DNA of 44,796 nucleotides from an uncultured Gemmiger sp. (GCA_949295035.1 CASFJO010000065.1:1-44796), one strand, 5' to 3'; positions 25,012 to 34,600 are shown, counted from the first letter of the stretch. Notes: generated by a model from the letters alone, not told the origin. Made by a program: numbers and translations.

Positions 25012-27594
25012 ATGGCACAAACAAAACGAAATACGACCACGGCCCGTTCAGGTACGGGAAAAACCGCCGCGGGGGGGAAGCGCCCCGCGGCCCGCAGCCG
25101 GAAAAAGCCGCCGGAACTGGATAAAAGCTGGAGCATCCTTCTGTTCGGCGTGGGGCTTTTGCTCTGCGCGATGGCGTTCGTTCCGGGCGAATCGGCATGG
25201 AAGGCGGTACGTACAGCTCTGTTTGGTGTGTTCGGCATGCCGTTTTATCTGTTGGGGCTGTTTTTGTTGTATTGGGCGGTGCTGGTGGCGCTGGAACAAC
25301 CCATACGCGCCCGCTGCCTGCGCGCACTGGCTTTCTTTCTGATGCTCTGCGGCTGCCTGGTAGCGTTTTCGCCGGTTCAGCTGTCGGGCCTGGATTTCAA
25401 GGGGATTCTGACGGCGCTGTTTCAGAACGGTCAGAACCTGCTTGGCGGCGGTGTGCTGGGCGGCCTGGTGGGCGGCAGCTTGCTGCTGCTTTGCGGCCCC
25501 ATCGCGGCCCGGATCATCCTGATCATTCTGCTGCTGGCCAGTGTGATGCTAATCACCGGTTTTACCCCGGGCGATGGCTGGCGCTTTCTGGCGGATTCCT
25601 ACGGCGATTGGCAGGCAGACCATGAGGAACGCAAAGAAGAGAGGGAAGCCCGCCGCCAGGCCCGGGAAGAAGCCCGCCAGCGGGAACAGGCGGAGTCAGA
25701 GGCTTCCGAGCCCCGCACCCCCGCCCGGGTACGCCGCCGTTCGGTGGATGTGGATCTGGGGCCTGACCCCATCAACGAGACGGCCGGAGAGGCCGTACGC
25801 CCTGACCCGGATGAGCCGGTCGTAGGTCCGGGCGGTACCTTCGGGCAGTTTGCGCCCGCGGCGTCCGCCGAGCCGGAGGAGGTCTTCGAGACCACCATCA
25901 CCCTGCCCGATCCGGAAGTGGAACGGCCCGCTCCGCCGGATTTCTCGTTCCTGAACGGGGAAATGCCTTCTCCCGCCGAAACTCCGGCGGAGGCTGCTGT
26001 TGGCGGTGAGCTGGACCACCTGGTGCGCAAAGCGATGGCGGAACCCTCGCTCACTCCGGCCAAGGTCGCCGGCGAGCCCGGCGACCAGTTGCGGATGGCC
26101 CCCGCTGCCGCCGGCGAACCGGAGGCCTACCACTATCCGCCGCTCACCCTCTTTCAGCCGTCTCCCGCCGGGGAGGACACCGGCGTGGAGGAGGAACTTC
26201 GCAAAAACGCGGAGGTGCTGGTCAGTACGCTGGAAAGTTTTGGCGTCAAGACACGGGTGCTGGATATCTGCCGGGGCCCTTCGGTCACCCGGTATGAACT
26301 GCAGCCGCTGGCCGGTGTTAAGATCAGCCGGATCACCAGCCTGGCGGACGATATCGCCCTGAACCTGGCCACCGCCGGGGTCCGCATCGAGGCCCCGATC
26401 CCCGGCAAACCGGCTGTGGGCATCGAGGTGCCCAACCGGCACAGTTCGCCGGTGTTCATCCGCAGCATTTTTGAAACACCGGTCTATACCAAGAGCGCCT
26501 CGCCCTTGACCATCGCACTGGGCAAGGACATCGCGGGCGCGCCCCAGGTGGCCGATCTGTGCAAGATGCCCCATCTGCTGATCGCCGGTTCCACCGGCAG
26601 CGGCAAATCGGTCTGCGTCAACAGCATCATCATCAGTTTTCTCTACAAATCCAGTCCCGAAGATGTGAAACTTATCCTCATCGACCCCAAGGTGGTGGAG
26701 TTGGCCGAATACAATGGCATCCCGCATCTGCTTATGCCGGTGGTCACCGAGCCCCGCAAGGCGGCGGGCGCGCTGGGCAGCGCCGTGGCCGAGATGGAAC
26801 GCCGCTACAGGCTGTTTGCCGAGAACAACGTCCGGGATATCAAAAGCTACAACCGCATGGCCGCCGAAGCCGGCGATGTGGATAAGCTGCCCTACATCGC
26901 CATTATCATCGACGAGCTGGCCGATCTGATGATGGTGGCCGGCAAAGAGGTGGAGGACTACATCTGCCGCATTGCCCAGAAGGCCCGCGCGGCGGGCATG
27001 CACCTGATCGTGGCCACCCAGCGCCCCAGTGTGGACGTCATCACCGGCCTGATCAAAGCTAACATCCCCAGCCGGATCGCGTTTGCGGTGTCCAGCCAGG
27101 TGGACAGCCGCACCATCCTGGACTCCGGCGGCGCGGAAAAACTGCTGGGCATGGGCGATATGCTCTTCATGCCGGTAGGCGCATCCAAGCCGACCCGTAT
27201 TCAGGGTACCTATGTGAAGGACGAGGAGATCGCCGCGGTGCTGGAATTTATCAAAAAGGACAGCAGTTCCCAGTACAATGAAGAGATGATCGCCGAGATG
27301 GAAAAGCGCGCCGTGCCCGAAAAGGGCGCGGAGAGCGGCGGTGACGAGGATGGCGGTCACGATCCGATGCTGCGTCAGGCCGCCGAGGTGGTCATCGACG
27401 CGGGGCTGGCCTCCACCAGCCTGCTGCAGCGGCGGTGTAAGCTGGGCTATGCCCGCGCTGCCCGCATTATGGACGAGATGGAGCAGATGGGCATTATCGG
27501 GCCCTACCAGGGGGCGAAACCCCGGGAGGTCCTTATGACCCGCCAGCAGCTGATCGAGATGACCATGAACAACCCGGAAAGCACCGAAGGCTGA
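25012..27594 (+). CDS. ftsK: DNA translocase FtsK/SpoIIIE
   Basis: An 860-residue septal DNA pump clearing chromosome from the division or sporulation septum. A basic N terminus leads into four membrane helices (about residues 40-185), then a charged Pro-rich linker (about 200-390). The motor follows: alpha domain (LVSTLESFGVKTRVLDICRG), Walker A GSTGSGKS (about 526-533), Walker B IIIDELADLMM, and the FtsK signature ATQRPSVDVITGLIKANIPS. The C-terminal gamma winged helix (LRQAAEVVIDAGLASTSLLQ, RIMDEMEQMGIIGP) reads KOPS/SRS DNA sequences. ATG 25012 is chosen with GAGGGAG about 11 bases upstream; a start further up at 24934 would add 26 residues with no membrane or family features. The gene has its own promoter. 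Confidence 0.95.
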   Translation: MAQTKRNTTTARSGTGKTAAGGKRPAARSRKKPPELDKSWSILLFGVGLLLCAMAFVPGESAWKAVRTALFGVFGMPFYLLGLFLLYWAVLVALEQPIRARCLRALAFFLMLCGCLVAFSPVQLSGLDFKGILTALFQNGQNLLGGGVLGGLVGGSLLLLCGPIAARIILIILLLASVMLITGFTPGDGWRFLADSYGDWQADHEERKEEREARRQAREEARQREQAESEASEPRTPARVRRRSVDVDLGPDPINETAGEAVRPDPDEPVVGPGGTFGQFAPAASAEPEEVFETTITLPDPEVERPAPPDFSFLNGEMPSPAETPAEAAVGGELDHLVRKAMAEPSLTPAKVAGEPGDQLRMAPAAAGEPEAYHYPPLTLFQPSPAGEDTGVEEELRKNAEVLVSTLESFGVKTRVLDICRGPSVTRYELQPLAGVKISRITSLADDIALNLATAGVRIEAPIPGKPAVGIEVPNRHSSPVFIRSIFETPVYTKSASPLTIALGKDIAGAPQVADLCKMPHLLIAGSTGSGKSVCVNSIIISFLYKSSPEDVKLILIDPKVVELAEYNGIPHLLMPVVTEPRKAAGALGSAVAEMERRYRLFAENNVRDIKSYNRMAAEAGDVDKLPYIAIIIDELADLMMVAGKEVEDYICRIAQKARAAGMHLIVATQRPSVDVITGLIKANIPSRIAFAVSSQVDSRTILDSGGAEKLLGMGDMLFMPVGASKPTRIQGTYVKDEEIAAVLEFIKKDSSSQYNEEMIAEMEKRAVPEKGAESGGDEDGGHDPMLRQAAEVVIDAGLASTSLLQRRCKLGYARAARIMDEMEQMGIIGPYQGAKPREVLMTRQQLIEMTMNNPESTEG

Positions 27595-27671
27595 CCGGGC
27601 CCGTGCGCCGCGCCGACCCGCAAGCCGGGGCGGCGCGGCATCGCCCTGTCGGGCAGCAAGGAGCGCTAGGA

Positions 27672-29540
27672 ATGTATACAGAATTTTTGCCCATCAGCCG
27701 CCAGGAGATGGAGAACCGCGGCTGGGATGCGGTGGACTATGTGCTGGTAACAGGCGACGCCTACGTGGACCATCCCAGTTTCGGCGCGGCCATCATCGGC
27801 CGGGTGCTGGAGGCCGAAGGCTTTCGGGTGGGGGTGCTCAGCCAGCCGGATTTTACTACCTGCGAAAGTTTCCGGGAGTTTGGCCGCCCCCGCTACGGCT
27901 TTTTTATCGGCGGCGGCAACGTGGACAGTATGGTGGCCCACTATTCGGTGGCCAAGGTGCGCCGGGCCGAGGACGAATACACCCCCGGCGGCCGGGCGGG
28001 CCGCCGCCCTGACCGAAGCGCCACCGTCTACAGCCGGCTGGCCAAACAGGCCTATCCCGACCTGCCGGTGATCCTGGGCGGTCTGGAAGCCTCTCTGCGC
28101 CGGTTCGCCCACTACGACTACTGGATGGACGAGGTGCTGCCCAGCATCGCCGAGACCTCCGGCGCGGACCTGATCTCCTTCGGCATGGGGGAACACCAGA
28201 CCCGCACCATTGCCCGCCGCCTGGCGGCGGGGGAGCCGGTGGAGAGCATCCGGGACGTGGCCGGCACCTGCTATCTGACCGACTTTGCCGGTCTGCCGGA
28301 AACCTACGTGGAGTGCGCGGGCTTCAACAAGGTCAAGGCCGACAAGGTGGCCTATGCCCGGGCCTGCCGCATCCAGATGGACAACCAGGACCCGGTCTCC
28401 GGCCAGATCGTGGTGCAGAAGCAGAGCGAAAAATATCTGGTGCAGAATATCCCTTCCAAACCCCTGACCCGCCGGGAACTGGACGAGGTGGCGGCGCTGC
28501 CCTTCACCCGCCGGTATCATCCCGGCTATGACGCGCTGGGCGGGGTGCCCGCCATCGAGGAGGTGGAGTTCTCCATCATCCATAACCGGGGCTGCTACGG
28601 CGGGTGCAACTTCTGCGCCATCACCCTGCACCAGGGCCGTCGGGTCACCAGCCGCAGCGCCGACAGTGTGGTGGCGGAAGGGGAGCGTATTGCCCAAAGT
28701 CCCGGCTTTAAGGGATATATCCACGATGTGGGCGGCCCCACCGCCAACTTCCGCCTGCCCAGCTGCGCCAAGCAGATGCGGGAGGGGATGTGCCAGGGCG
28801 GCAAGAAATGCCTGGCCCCCGGCCCCTGCCCCCACCTGATCGTGGACCACAGCGAGTATCTGGGCATCCTGCGCCGGCTGCGGGCCATCCCCGGGGTGAA
28901 GAAGGTGTTCATCCGCAGCGGTATCCGGTACGACTATCTGATCCGGGACAAGGATGAGAGCTTCTTCAAGGAACTGGTGCGGCATCATATCTCGGGCCAG
29001 CTCAAGGTGGCGCCGGAGCATTGTGCCCCCACCACCCTGGCTTATATGGGCAAACCGCCCATTGAGACCTATAACAAGTTTTCCAAACGGTTCTATGAAC
29101 TCACCAAACAGGCTGGCAAGCAGCAGTATCTGGTGCCCTATCTGATGAGCAGCCACCCCGGCAGCACGCTCAAGGACGCGGTGATCCTGGCAGAGTATCT
29201 GTACCGCAACCATATCCGGCCGGAGCAGGTGCAGGATTTCTATCCAACCCCCGGCACCGTCTCCACCTGTATGTTCTATACCGGCCTGGACCCCTATACC
29301 CTGAAGCCGGTGTTTGTGGAAAAGACCCCCGAAGGCAAAGCGTTGCAGCGGGCGCTGCTGCAATACTATGAGCCCCGCAACGCCGCCCGGGTAATCAAAG
29401 CGCTGAAACTGACCCACCGGGAGGATCTGATCCCCCTGCTGGTACCGGCTTCGGCCCGCCGAAAGGAAACGAAACCATGGCAAAGCGAAAAACGTTCCGC
29501 CGCCCCCGCGGCAAAGCGGCGCAGCGGCAAGCGGCGCTGA
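27672..29540 (+). CDS. ygiQ: YgiQ-family radical SAM protein (UPF0313)
   Basis: A 622-residue soluble enzyme of unknown reaction. An N-terminal UPF0313 domain (MYTEFLPISRQEMENRGWD, VDYVLVTGDAYVDHPSFG) has a B12-binding-like fold. The radical SAM core has the cluster motif Cys308-x3-Cys312-x2-Cys315 (GCYGGCNFC), and the C-terminal DUF3362 part has FYPTPGTVSTCMFYTG and a basic tail. A further Cys-rich segment (CQGGKKCLAPGPCPH) may hold a second metal site. ATG 27672 follows AAGGAG by 8 bases. The 3' end overlaps the next gene by 64 bases, so the two are translationally coupled. It heads a six-gene operon ending in metH; whether it takes part in one-carbon chemistry is unknown. Confidence 0.92.
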   Translation: MYTEFLPISRQEMENRGWDAVDYVLVTGDAYVDHPSFGAAIIGRVLEAEGFRVGVLSQPDFTTCESFREFGRPRYGFFIGGGNVDSMVAHYSVAKVRRAEDEYTPGGRAGRRPDRSATVYSRLAKQAYPDLPVILGGLEASLRRFAHYDYWMDEVLPSIAETSGADLISFGMGEHQTRTIARRLAAGEPVESIRDVAGTCYLTDFAGLPETYVECAGFNKVKADKVAYARACRIQMDNQDPVSGQIVVQKQSEKYLVQNIPSKPLTRRELDEVAALPFTRRYHPGYDALGGVPAIEEVEFSIIHNRGCYGGCNFCAITLHQGRRVTSRSADSVVAEGERIAQSPGFKGYIHDVGGPTANFRLPSCAKQMREGMCQGGKKCLAPGPCPHLIVDHSEYLGILRRLRAIPGVKKVFIRSGIRYDYLIRDKDESFFKELVRHHISGQLKVAPEHCAPTTLAYMGKPPIETYNKFSKRFYELTKQAGKQQYLVPYLMSSHPGSTLKDAVILAEYLYRNHIRPEQVQDFYPTPGTVSTCMFYTGLDPYTLKPVFVEKTPEGKALQRALLQYYEPRNAARVIKALKLTHREDLIPLLVPASARRKETKPWQSEKRSAAPAAKRRSGKRR

Positions 29541-30478
29541 ACCATCTGGTCCGCACCCTGATCGGGCTGGCTGCCGCGCTGGCCGCTCTTCTGGGAATCA
29601 ACCACTATCTGGGCGGCCCTTCTCTGTGGGAGGGCCTGCCCGCTTTGGATTCTTTACTGCCCGCCTCCTCCCCGGCGGCTTCGACAGCCGCCGGCGCTTC
29701 CGGCGAAAGTACGACCCTGCGCTTTCTGGATATGGGCCAGTCAGACGCCACCCTGATCCAGCAGGGCAGCGGCTTCATTCTCATTGACGCGGCGGACTCC
29801 TCCCACAGCGAGGAACTGCTCCACGATCTGCAGGCCGCCGGGGTGCAGACCATCGACCTGCTGGTCATGACCCATCCTCACGCCGACCACATCGGCGCCA
29901 TGGCCCAGGTGCTGGAAAATTTTACGGTCAAACAGGTGCTGCTGCCGGACTTTGACAAGGCCCCGCTGCCCACTACCCGCACCTTTGAAAATGTGATGGA
30001 AGAGATCGCCAGCCAGAACATCCCCACCGTCACCGCCCAGCGGGGCTGGACCTTTTCTTTGGGGGAGGGGACCCTGACCGTGCTGGGGTCCGGCGTTGAA
30101 ACCAGCAACTACAACGAAGTGAGCATCGCGGGGCGCTTTGATTCTCCGGACATGACCTATCTGTTCACCGGCGACGGGGAAAGCGGAGTAGAGCAGGACC
30201 TGCTGGACAGCGGCGTGAATCTCTCCGCTCAGGTGTATAAGGCGGGGCATCACGGCTCCTCTACTTCCAGCGGAGAAGCGTTTTTGGCCCGCGTCCGGCC
30301 CGGGATCGCCATTATCAGCTGCGGGCTGGACAATGACTACGGCCATCCCGACGCCGAGACTTTGGACAAACTCAGCGCCGTTGGCGCGCAGGTCTGGCGC
30401 ACCGACCTGCAGGGGACCATCACGGTGCGCCGTGTGAACGGTCAGCTCCAGGCCGAGGCGGAAAAGGAGGCTGCCTGA
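29477..30478 (+). CDS. ComEC/Rec2-like metallo-beta-lactamase-fold hydrolase
   Basis: A 333-residue protein with a basic N terminus and one membrane or signal segment (about residues 25-45), a Ser/Ala-rich spacer, then a metallo-beta-lactamase domain. FLDMGQSDATLIQ and LIDAADS open the fold as in ComEC C termini. The metal motif is HPHADH (133-138), with further ligands in FTGDGE and KAGHHGSS. It lacks ComEC's channel domain, so it is the stand-alone secreted type, likely a phosphodiesterase or nuclease at the cell surface. The start lies inside ygiQ (AAAGGA 9 bases before), and its TGA overlaps the ATG of the DUF3006 gene by one base. The MBL/DUF3006 pairing is a recurrent one. Confidence 0.88.
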   Translation: MAKRKTFRRPRGKAAQRQAALNHLVRTLIGLAAALAALLGINHYLGGPSLWEGLPALDSLLPASSPAASTAAGASGESTTLRFLDMGQSDATLIQQGSGFILIDAADSSHSEELLHDLQAAGVQTIDLLVMTHPHADHIGAMAQVLENFTVKQVLLPDFDKAPLPTTRTFENVMEEIASQNIPTVTAQRGWTFSLGEGTLTVLGSGVETSNYNEVSIAGRFDSPDMTYLFTGDGESGVEQDLLDSGVNLSAQVYKAGHHGSSTSSGEAFLARVRPGIAIISCGLDNDYGHPDAETLDKLSAVGAQVWRTDLQGTITVRRVNGQLQAEAEKEAA

Positions 30479-30702
30479 TGCACTGTTCTGTAGATCGTAT
30501 TACCCCCCATGCCGTGTACCTGGAGGATGAGGAAGGCCGCGCGCTGACCGTTCCGCCAGGCAGGCTGGCCCCCGGTGTGGCCGAAGGGGATGTGGTCGCG
30601 CCGGGAGACGACGGCCTGTGGCACACCGATCCCGCCGCCACCCAGGCCCGCCGCGCCCGTATCCGGAAGCTGCTGGACCGCCTGAACCGAAAGGAGCCCT
30701 GA
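30478..30702 (+). CDS. DUF3006-family small protein
   Basis: A 74-residue protein with no membrane segment. The N-terminal half is a small beta domain (CSVDRITPHAVYLEDEEGRA, then VPPGRLAPGVAEGDVV), and the C terminus is a basic helix (ARRARIRKLLDRLNRKEP). This is the DUF3006 layout. The family has no known reaction but is often found directly next to ComEC-like MBL genes, as here, where the two overlap by one base (TGATG). It may bind or assist that hydrolase. Confidence 0.8.
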   Translation: MHCSVDRITPHAVYLEDEEGRALTVPPGRLAPGVAEGDVVAPGDDGLWHTDPAATQARRARIRKLLDRLNRKEP

Positions 30703-30705
30703 CCC

Positions 30706-31572
30706 ATGTACATCCGTCAGCTTTTTGCGCAAAAATCCTGTGTATTTTCGCTGGAGGTCTTTCCGCCCAGGCAGCAGGCCAGTTATGAATCCCTGCAGAA
30801 CGCTCTGCGCCGGATGGCGGAACTGAAGCCCGATTTTATCAGCGTTACCTATGGGGCGGGCGGCACCGTGCCGGGCGGGGTCTCCACCTGCCAGATCGCC
30901 TCCTTTCTGAAAAACGAACTCAACATCGAGCCGCTGGCCCACCTGACCTGTGTGGGCGCCAGCGAGGAGATGCTCCGTGCCCGGCTGGACGAGTTGTTTG
31001 CCGCCGGCATCCGGAACGTCCTTGCCCTCCGGGGGGATAAAAATCCGGAACGTCCGCTGCGGCCGCCGTTCCTCCATGCCAGTGACCTGGCCGCCTTTAT
31101 CCAATCGCAGTACGGCAGTTTTGGCCTGTCCGGCGCCTGCTATCCGGAGGGGCATCCCGAGAGCGTCAGCCTGGCTGAGGACGTGACCAATCTGCGCAAA
31201 AAGCAGCAGGCCGGCGTTGCTCACCTGGTCACCCAGCTGTTTTTTGATGAGCTGCATTTCTACCGATTTTTGAACATGGCCCGCAAGGCCGGGGTGGATC
31301 TTCCGGTGTCGGCAGGGGTGATGCCCATTGTGAATCAGCGGCAGATCCAGCGCACGGTGGCCCTGTCCGCCGCCAGTCTGCCGCCTAAATTCACCAAGAT
31401 GATCGCCCGCTGGCAGGACGATCCCGATTCTCTGTATGAAGCGGGCATCGAGTACGCCGTCGAACAGCTGCGCGGCCTGATCCAGGGCGGCGCGGACGGC
31501 GTGCATCTCTATGCCATGAACAACGCCGAGGTGGCCCGCCGGGTCTGGCAGGGCATCGAGGATCTTTTGTAA
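30706..31572 (+). CDS. metF: Methylenetetrahydrofolate reductase (NAD(P)H)
   Basis: A 288-residue FAD enzyme reducing 5,10-methylene-THF to 5-methyl-THF, the methyl donor for MetH encoded two genes later. Family marks are FSLEVFPPRQ (catalytic Glu), DFISVTYGAGG (folate/FAD site), HLTCVGAS, NVLALRGDKNP (FAD-binding), GACYPEGHPES, LVTQLFFD and PVSAGVMPIVNQRQIQR. Length is typical of the bacterial enzyme without a regulatory domain. It begins 3 bases after the DUF3006 stop with AAAGGAG in that gene's last codons. No SAM or cobalamin riboswitch was seen anywhere upstream in the operon. Confidence 0.95.
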   Translation: MYIRQLFAQKSCVFSLEVFPPRQQASYESLQNALRRMAELKPDFISVTYGAGGTVPGGVSTCQIASFLKNELNIEPLAHLTCVGASEEMLRARLDELFAAGIRNVLALRGDKNPERPLRPPFLHASDLAAFIQSQYGSFGLSGACYPEGHPESVSLAEDVTNLRKKQQAGVAHLVTQLFFDELHFYRFLNMARKAGVDLPVSAGVMPIVNQRQIQRTVALSAASLPPKFTKMIARWQDDPDSLYEAGIEYAVEQLRGLIQGGADGVHLYAMNNAEVARRVWQGIEDLL

Positions 31573-31584
31573 AAGGAGCCACCC

Positions 31585-32253
31585 ATGCAACTGTCTCTTC
31601 CCGCCGCGCCGGATTATCCCCAGGCGCTGCGGTATCTGGGCGCCCCGCCGGAGGATGCCGCTTCCCGCGCGCTGCTGGAGCGCTGTGCCGCGCCGCTGTG
31701 GCAGGCCGCCTCGCCCCGGGGTACGGCCCGCGCCATCCCCACCGGGCAGCTGCCCGCCGAACTGACCACCGGGCGGGATATCCGCCTGCACCTGGGCGAC
31801 AGTGCGCAGACTTTGCTCTTTGCCGCCACCCTGGGCCCCGGCGTGGACGCCCTGCTGCGCCGCCTGGCCGCCACCGACGTGGCCGCGGCGGCCGCCGCCG
31901 ACGCGCTGGCCTCGGCCCTGGTGGAACAGGTCTGTGATGAATACGAGACCGCTCTGCGCCGGGAATGGGAGCGGAAGGGCCTGTATCTGACCGGCCGGTT
32001 CTCGCCCGGCTATGGGGACTATCCGCTTGCCGCCCAGCCGGTGCTCTGCCGTCTGCTGGATACCCACCGGGCCATCGGCCTGTCCACCGCGCCCAGCTGC
32101 ATGCTCACCCCCTGCAAGAGCGTCACCGCCCTGCTGGGGATCGGGGATACGCCCCGGCGCGGTCACCGGGCGGGCTGCGCTACCTGTGCGTTGCGCACCA
32201 ACTGCGCCTATCGAAAAAGGGGGACCTTCTGTGACGCTGAACCAACTGTTTGA
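31585..32253 (+). CDS. Stand-alone MetH activation-domain protein
   Basis: A 222-residue protein matching the C-terminal reactivation domain of B12-dependent methionine synthase, here as its own gene. The SAM-binding motif RFSPGYGDYPL is clear, followed by LLDTHRAIGLSTAPSCMLTP and a Cys-rich end (CATCALRTNCAYRKRGTFC). It would bind SAM to re-methylate cobalamin after accidental oxidation of the cofactor. AAAGGAG precedes ATG. It lies 12 bases after metF and its end overlaps metH by 23 bases, so the two products should be made in step. The Cys-rich tail is not part of the classical domain and might bind metal. Confidence 0.88.
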   Translation: MQLSLPAAPDYPQALRYLGAPPEDAASRALLERCAAPLWQAASPRGTARAIPTGQLPAELTTGRDIRLHLGDSAQTLLFAATLGPGVDALLRRLAATDVAAAAAADALASALVEQVCDEYETALRREWERKGLYLTGRFSPGYGDYPLAAQPVLCRLLDTHRAIGLSTAPSCMLTPCKSVTALLGIGDTPRRGHRAGCATCALRTNCAYRKRGTFCDAEPTV

Positions 32254-34591
32254 TACCTCCCGCACCACGATCCTGGACGGGGGCATGGGCACCATGCTCC
32301 AGGCCGCGGGCTTGCCGCTGGGCGTGCGCCCCGAGACCCTGGCGCTTACCCGCCCGGATTTGCTGGAGAGCATCCATCGCAACTATGCCCAGGCCGGCGC
32401 CCGGCTTCTCTACGCCAATACCTTCGGCGCCTCCGACCACAAGCTGGCGGGTACCGGGTACACGGTGGAGCAGCTGGTGCCCGCCGCCATCGCCTGCGCC
32501 CGCCGTGCCGCCGCCGATACCGGCGCGCTGGTGGCGCTGGATATCGGCCCGCTGGGCGAACTGCTGGAACCCGCCGGCGCGCTGCGCTTTGAGGACGCAT
32601 ACGCGGCCTTTGCCCGCACGGTGCGGGCCGGTCTGGACGCGGACGTGATCGTGCTGGAGACCATGACCGATCTGTATGAGGTGAAGGCCGCGCTGCTGGC
32701 CTGCCGGGAAAACAGCGACAAGCCGGTGCTGGTATCCATGACCTTTGAAGAAAACGGCCGCAGTTTCACCGGCTGCTGCGTGGAGAGTTTTGCCGCTGTG
32801 GCGGCGGGGCTGGGCGCGTCGGCCATCGGTATCAACTGTTCCCTGGGGCCGGTGGAGATCCTGCCCCTGGCCCGCCGCCTGTGCGAGTGCGTGCCCGCCG
32901 GTATTCCTGTTTTTGTCAAACCCAACCGGGGTCTGCCCCGGGCCGACGGTTCCGGCTATGATATGACCGCCGAGCAGTTTGCCGCCGCCATGGAGCCCTA
33001 CAAGGAGCTGGGCGTTTCGATGGTGGGCGGCTGCTGCGGCACCGATACCGAATGTATCCGCCTGCTGGCGCGGCGTTTTGCCGGCTTTGTGCCCCCGGCC
33101 CGGCAGATAAAACCCGCTTCCCGGCTTTGCACTCCGGTGCGTGCGGTGGAGATCGACGGCCCCGCCGTGGTGGGCGAACGGCTCAACCCCACCGGAAAAA
33201 AGCGATTCCAGCAGGCGCTACGGGAGCAGGATATGGACTATCTGCTTGCCCAGGCGGTCAGCCAGATGGACGCCGGGGCCCAGCTGCTGGACGTAAACGT
33301 GGGCCTGCCCGGCGTGGACGAGCCTGCCCTTATGGAAATGACGGTGCGCGCCCTGCAGGCGGTGGTGGACCTGCCGCTGGTGCTGGATTCCTCCGACCCG
33401 GCCGCGCTGGAACGGGGCCTGCGGGTCTATAACGGCAAGCCGCTGGTCAACTCGGTCAACGGAAAGCAGGAGGTGCTGAACGCCATCCTGCCTCTGTGCA
33501 AAAAGTACGGCGCGGCGGTGATCGGGCTGACCCTGGACGAGGCCGGCATCCCCGCTGAGGCCGAAGCCCGGGTGGCGGTGGCCCGGCGCATCCGGGACGC
33601 GGCGCTGGCGGCCGGCATCGCCCCGGAGGATATCTATATCGACTGTCTGACCCTCACGGCCAGCGCTCAGCAGGACCATGTGATGGATACCCTGCGGGCG
33701 GTGGAAGTCTGCAAGCGGGAGTTGGGGGTGCGCACCATTTTGGGCGTCTCCAACATCAGTTTTGGCCTGCCGTGCCGGGAATACCTGAACGTGAGTTTTT
33801 TGACCCTGGCGCTGGCCCGGGGGCTGGATCTGGCCATCCTGAACCCCAACGTGGAGCCGATGATGGGGGCAGTGGCGGCCTGGCGGGTGCTTTCCGGCCG
33901 GGATGCCGGCAGCGCCGCTTATATCGCACGTTATGCCAACGCAGCGCCGGCTTCCGCCGCGCAGCCGGGCCAGATCAGCCTGGAACAGGCGGTGGAGCAG
34001 GGGCTGAAAGCCGAAGCCGGAGCGGCAGCCCGCCGCCTGCTGGCCGACACCGACCCGCTGGAGGTGGTCAACGCCCATCTGGTGCCTGCGCTGGACCGGG
34101 TGGGGCAGGGGTTTGAGAAAGGTACGCTGTTTCTGCCGCAGCTTCTCCAGTCCGCCGCTGCCGCCCAGAGCGCCTTTGAACAGGTGCGTGTCGCACTGGC
34201 CGAGCAGGGCGGCAGCCCGGTCAGCCGGGGCGCCATCGTGCTAGCCACCGTTCAAGGGGATATCCATGACATCGGCAAGAACATCGTCAAGGTGCTGCTG
34301 GAAAACTACGGCTACCAGGTCACCGACCTGGGCCGGGACGTGGCGCCCGAGCGGGTGGCGGAAGCTGTGCGCCGCACCGGCGCGCCGCTGGTGGGCCTGT
34401 CCGCTTTGATGACCACCACCCTCTCCAGTATGCGCCGTACCATCCAGCTGCTGCGGCAGGAGGGCCTGCCCTGCAAAGTGGTGGTAGGCGGCGCGGTGCT
34501 CACCCCGGAGTACGCCGCCGAGATCGGCGCGGACTTCTACGCCCTCGACGCCAAAGCCACCGCCGATATCGCCAACCAGCTGTTCGGTTGA
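32231..34591 (+). CDS. metH: B12-dependent methionine synthase, short form without activation domain
   Basis: A 786-residue methyltransferase converting homocysteine to methionine with 5-methyl-THF. Domain 1 (about 1-290) binds homocysteine through zinc: Cys203 (INCS) and Cys268-Cys269 (GGCCGT). Domain 2 (about 310-570) is the pterin-binding barrel (VGERLNPTGKKRF, DVNVGLPGVDE). The cobalamin part (about 600-786) has the DxHxxG motif as DIHDIG with His679, then GLSALMTTTL. The activation domain is missing here and supplied by the gene upstream. The start is GTG 32231, 7 bases after AAAGGGGG. Domain 1 begins TTILDGGMGTMLQ, as expected, so nothing is lost at the N terminus. Confidence 0.95.
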   Translation: MTLNQLFDTSRTTILDGGMGTMLQAAGLPLGVRPETLALTRPDLLESIHRNYAQAGARLLYANTFGASDHKLAGTGYTVEQLVPAAIACARRAAADTGALVALDIGPLGELLEPAGALRFEDAYAAFARTVRAGLDADVIVLETMTDLYEVKAALLACRENSDKPVLVSMTFEENGRSFTGCCVESFAAVAAGLGASAIGINCSLGPVEILPLARRLCECVPAGIPVFVKPNRGLPRADGSGYDMTAEQFAAAMEPYKELGVSMVGGCCGTDTECIRLLARRFAGFVPPARQIKPASRLCTPVRAVEIDGPAVVGERLNPTGKKRFQQALREQDMDYLLAQAVSQMDAGAQLLDVNVGLPGVDEPALMEMTVRALQAVVDLPLVLDSSDPAALERGLRVYNGKPLVNSVNGKQEVLNAILPLCKKYGAAVIGLTLDEAGIPAEAEARVAVARRIRDAALAAGIAPEDIYIDCLTLTASAQQDHVMDTLRAVEVCKRELGVRTILGVSNISFGLPCREYLNVSFLTLALARGLDLAILNPNVEPMMGAVAAWRVLSGRDAGSAAYIARYANAAPASAAQPGQISLEQAVEQGLKAEAGAAARRLLADTDPLEVVNAHLVPALDRVGQGFEKGTLFLPQLLQSAAAAQSAFEQVRVALAEQGGSPVSRGAIVLATVQGDIHDIGKNIVKVLLENYGYQVTDLGRDVAPERVAEAVRRTGAPLVGLSALMTTTLSSMRRTIQLLRQEGLPCKVVVGGAVLTPEYAAEIGADFYALDAKATADIANQLFG

Positions 34592-34600
34592 AAAGAAAAC

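Noticed and set aside
30600-30705. Possible SAM riboswitch before metF
   Set aside because: The genes overlap or abut without room for an aptamer, and the operon start upstream of ygiQ shows no S-box core.
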